Positions 63,372 to 64,000 of a DNA stretch of 64,000 bases are shown here, piece after piece. The DNA comes from Anaerocolumna cellulosilytica (GTDB taxonomy: Bacteria; Bacillota; Clostridia; Lachnospirales; Lachnospiraceae). The stretch lies in the NCBI RefSeq assembly GCF_014218335.1, contig NZ_AP023367.1, forward strand, positions 3,163,501-3,227,500, read 5' to 3'. The notes under the pieces are model-generated. The model made no database searches and had not been told where the DNA came from. It saw only the letters and a program-made list of their open reading frames with translations. Numbering within the stretch: position 1 is the first letter of the stretch; each line of letters starts with the position of its first letter. The position numbers were made by a program, and so were the translations under genes.

Positions 63372-64000
63372 ATGAGGACATATTTAATTACAGGGGGCAT
63401 GGGCTTTATTGGCTCTAATTATATTCATTATCTTTATGAAACCCAGTATATGAGGACATCTGAAATACCAAACTGCGGGGATACCGATAAAACAAAAAGT
63501 AAAGAAACCTTTCGTATTATTAACTTGGATTTATTGACTTATGCAGCAAATCCCGAGTATGTAGAAGAATTTAATCACTTGGAGAATTACATTTTTATTC
63601 ACGGGGATATCTGCGATGAGGAGTTAGTTACAAATATTTTAACAGATTATGAAGTCGATACCATCGTTCATTTTGCTGCGGAAACTCACGTAGACAATAG
63701 TATACAAAACCCTGACCCTTTTATCAAAACCAATATTACAGGTACCCATGTCTTATTAAAATCAGCAAAAACTGTTTGGGAAGCTCCAACCGGATACAAG
63801 GATAAAAAGTTTTTATATATTTCGACCGATGAGGTATATGGTACACTAGGCAAGGAAGGATATTTTAGAGAAGATTCCCCAGTCTATCCCAAAAATCCGT
63901 ACTCCGCTGCAAAAGCTTCCGCAGAATTATTGTGCAAATCCTATTATAATACCTACGGTTTACCTGTTTTAATAAGTCGTTGTAGCAATAACTATGGTCC
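63372..64000 (+). CDS. rfbB: dTDP-glucose 4,6-dehydratase, 5' part (runs off the window)
   Basis: The first 209 codons are visible. An extended SDR fold shows the NAD motif GGMGFIGSN (8-16), HFAAETHVDNSI and STDEVYG, with the catalytic YSAAK (Tyr and Lys). RfbB makes dTDP-4-keto-6-deoxyglucose for rhamnose and related sugars of surface polysaccharides. An unusual stretch at about 28-47 (MRTSEIPNCGDTDKTKSKET) lengthens the loop after the first helix. AGGAGG lies 5 nt before the ATG. Confidence 0.9.
   Translation, partial: MRTYLITGGMGFIGSNYIHYLYETQYMRTSEIPNCGDTDKTKSKETFRIINLDLLTYAANPEYVEEFNHLENYIFIHGDICDEELVTNILTDYEVDTIVHFAAETHVDNSIQNPDPFIKTNITGTHVLLKSAKTVWEAPTGYKDKKFLYISTDEVYGTLGKEGYFREDSPVYPKNPYSAAKASAELLCKSYYNTYGLPVLISRCSNNYG

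Overview
The window is low-GC DNA from an anaerobic, spore-forming Firmicute, most likely a Lachnospiraceae (Clostridium cluster XIVa) relative. The grounds are the clostridial gene order (radC-mreBCD-PBP2-minCDE-rodA-mgsA; der-plsY-gpsA-spoIVA), a sporulation gene (spoIVA) and the AT-rich base composition. Nearly all genes lie on the minus strand. No tRNA, rRNA or CRISPR array was seen.

Layout. (1) 1-11.4 kb: tail of a DUF378 gene, a small P-loop protein, a lipoprotein D,D-carboxypeptidase, then a cell-shape and division operon read right to left: radC, mreB, mreC, mreD, a very long PBP2, minC, minD, minE, rodA, mgsA. (2) 11.5-19.7 kb: DUF4321, a PLP lyase-family protein, miaA, mutL, mutS and rnhA. 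(3) 20-23 kb: a ThyX-like protein and an unknown partner, a SpoU methyltransferase, cutC. (4) 23-28.5 kb: alpha-L-fucosidase GH29 with an LplA/B/C-type ABC importer (binding lipoprotein and two permeases, no ATPase). (5) 28.7-35.4 kb: an inserted mobile element. (6) 35.4-50.2 kb: a single-direction glycan-degradation operon (GH130, GH38, GH3, GH20, GH18, a CBM9-like protein, a transglutaminase-fold protein) with a divergent LacI-type regulator. (7) 50.3-53.8 kb: metallophosphoesterase, an unknown protein, a membrane-anchored MutS-like ATPase. (8) 54.1-56.0 kb: a group IIC intron. (9) 56-62.5 kb: SH3-NlpC/P60 hydrolase, spoIVA, gpsA, plsY, der and a remnant of the gene that normally precedes der. 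(10) 62.8 kb to the end: GNAT acetyltransferase and the start of a dTDP-glucose 4,6-dehydratase gene.

The enzyme set on both sides of the element (alpha-mannosidase, beta-mannoside phosphorylase, beta-hexosaminidase, GH18, fucosidase, importer) fits uptake and dismantling of N-glycan-type oligosaccharides. The importer promoter and the glycosidase/regulator intergenic region share TTAACA/TGTTAA motifs, so one LacI-type regulator may control both.

The most notable object is the 6.6-kb element at about 28,744-35,372. It carries three consecutive same-strand genes: a tyrosine recombinase with all expected catalytic residues, a 919-residue integrase-like protein with an N-terminal transposase-type HTH, and a 217-residue coiled-coil protein. 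From memory these match the Gamma-Mobile-Trio (GmtY, GmtZ, GmtX) described in gammaproteobacterial genomic islands. Behind the trio sits one cargo gene with its own promoter, encoding an unknown two-TM coiled-coil protein. Imperfect terminal inverted repeats of about 18-20 bp bound the unit. The left end also holds a consensus inward promoter, a 24-bp perfect palindrome and a terminator. This looks like a minimal, single-cargo trio element in a Firmicute.

Family assignments rest on motif reading and memory; no database search was possible.
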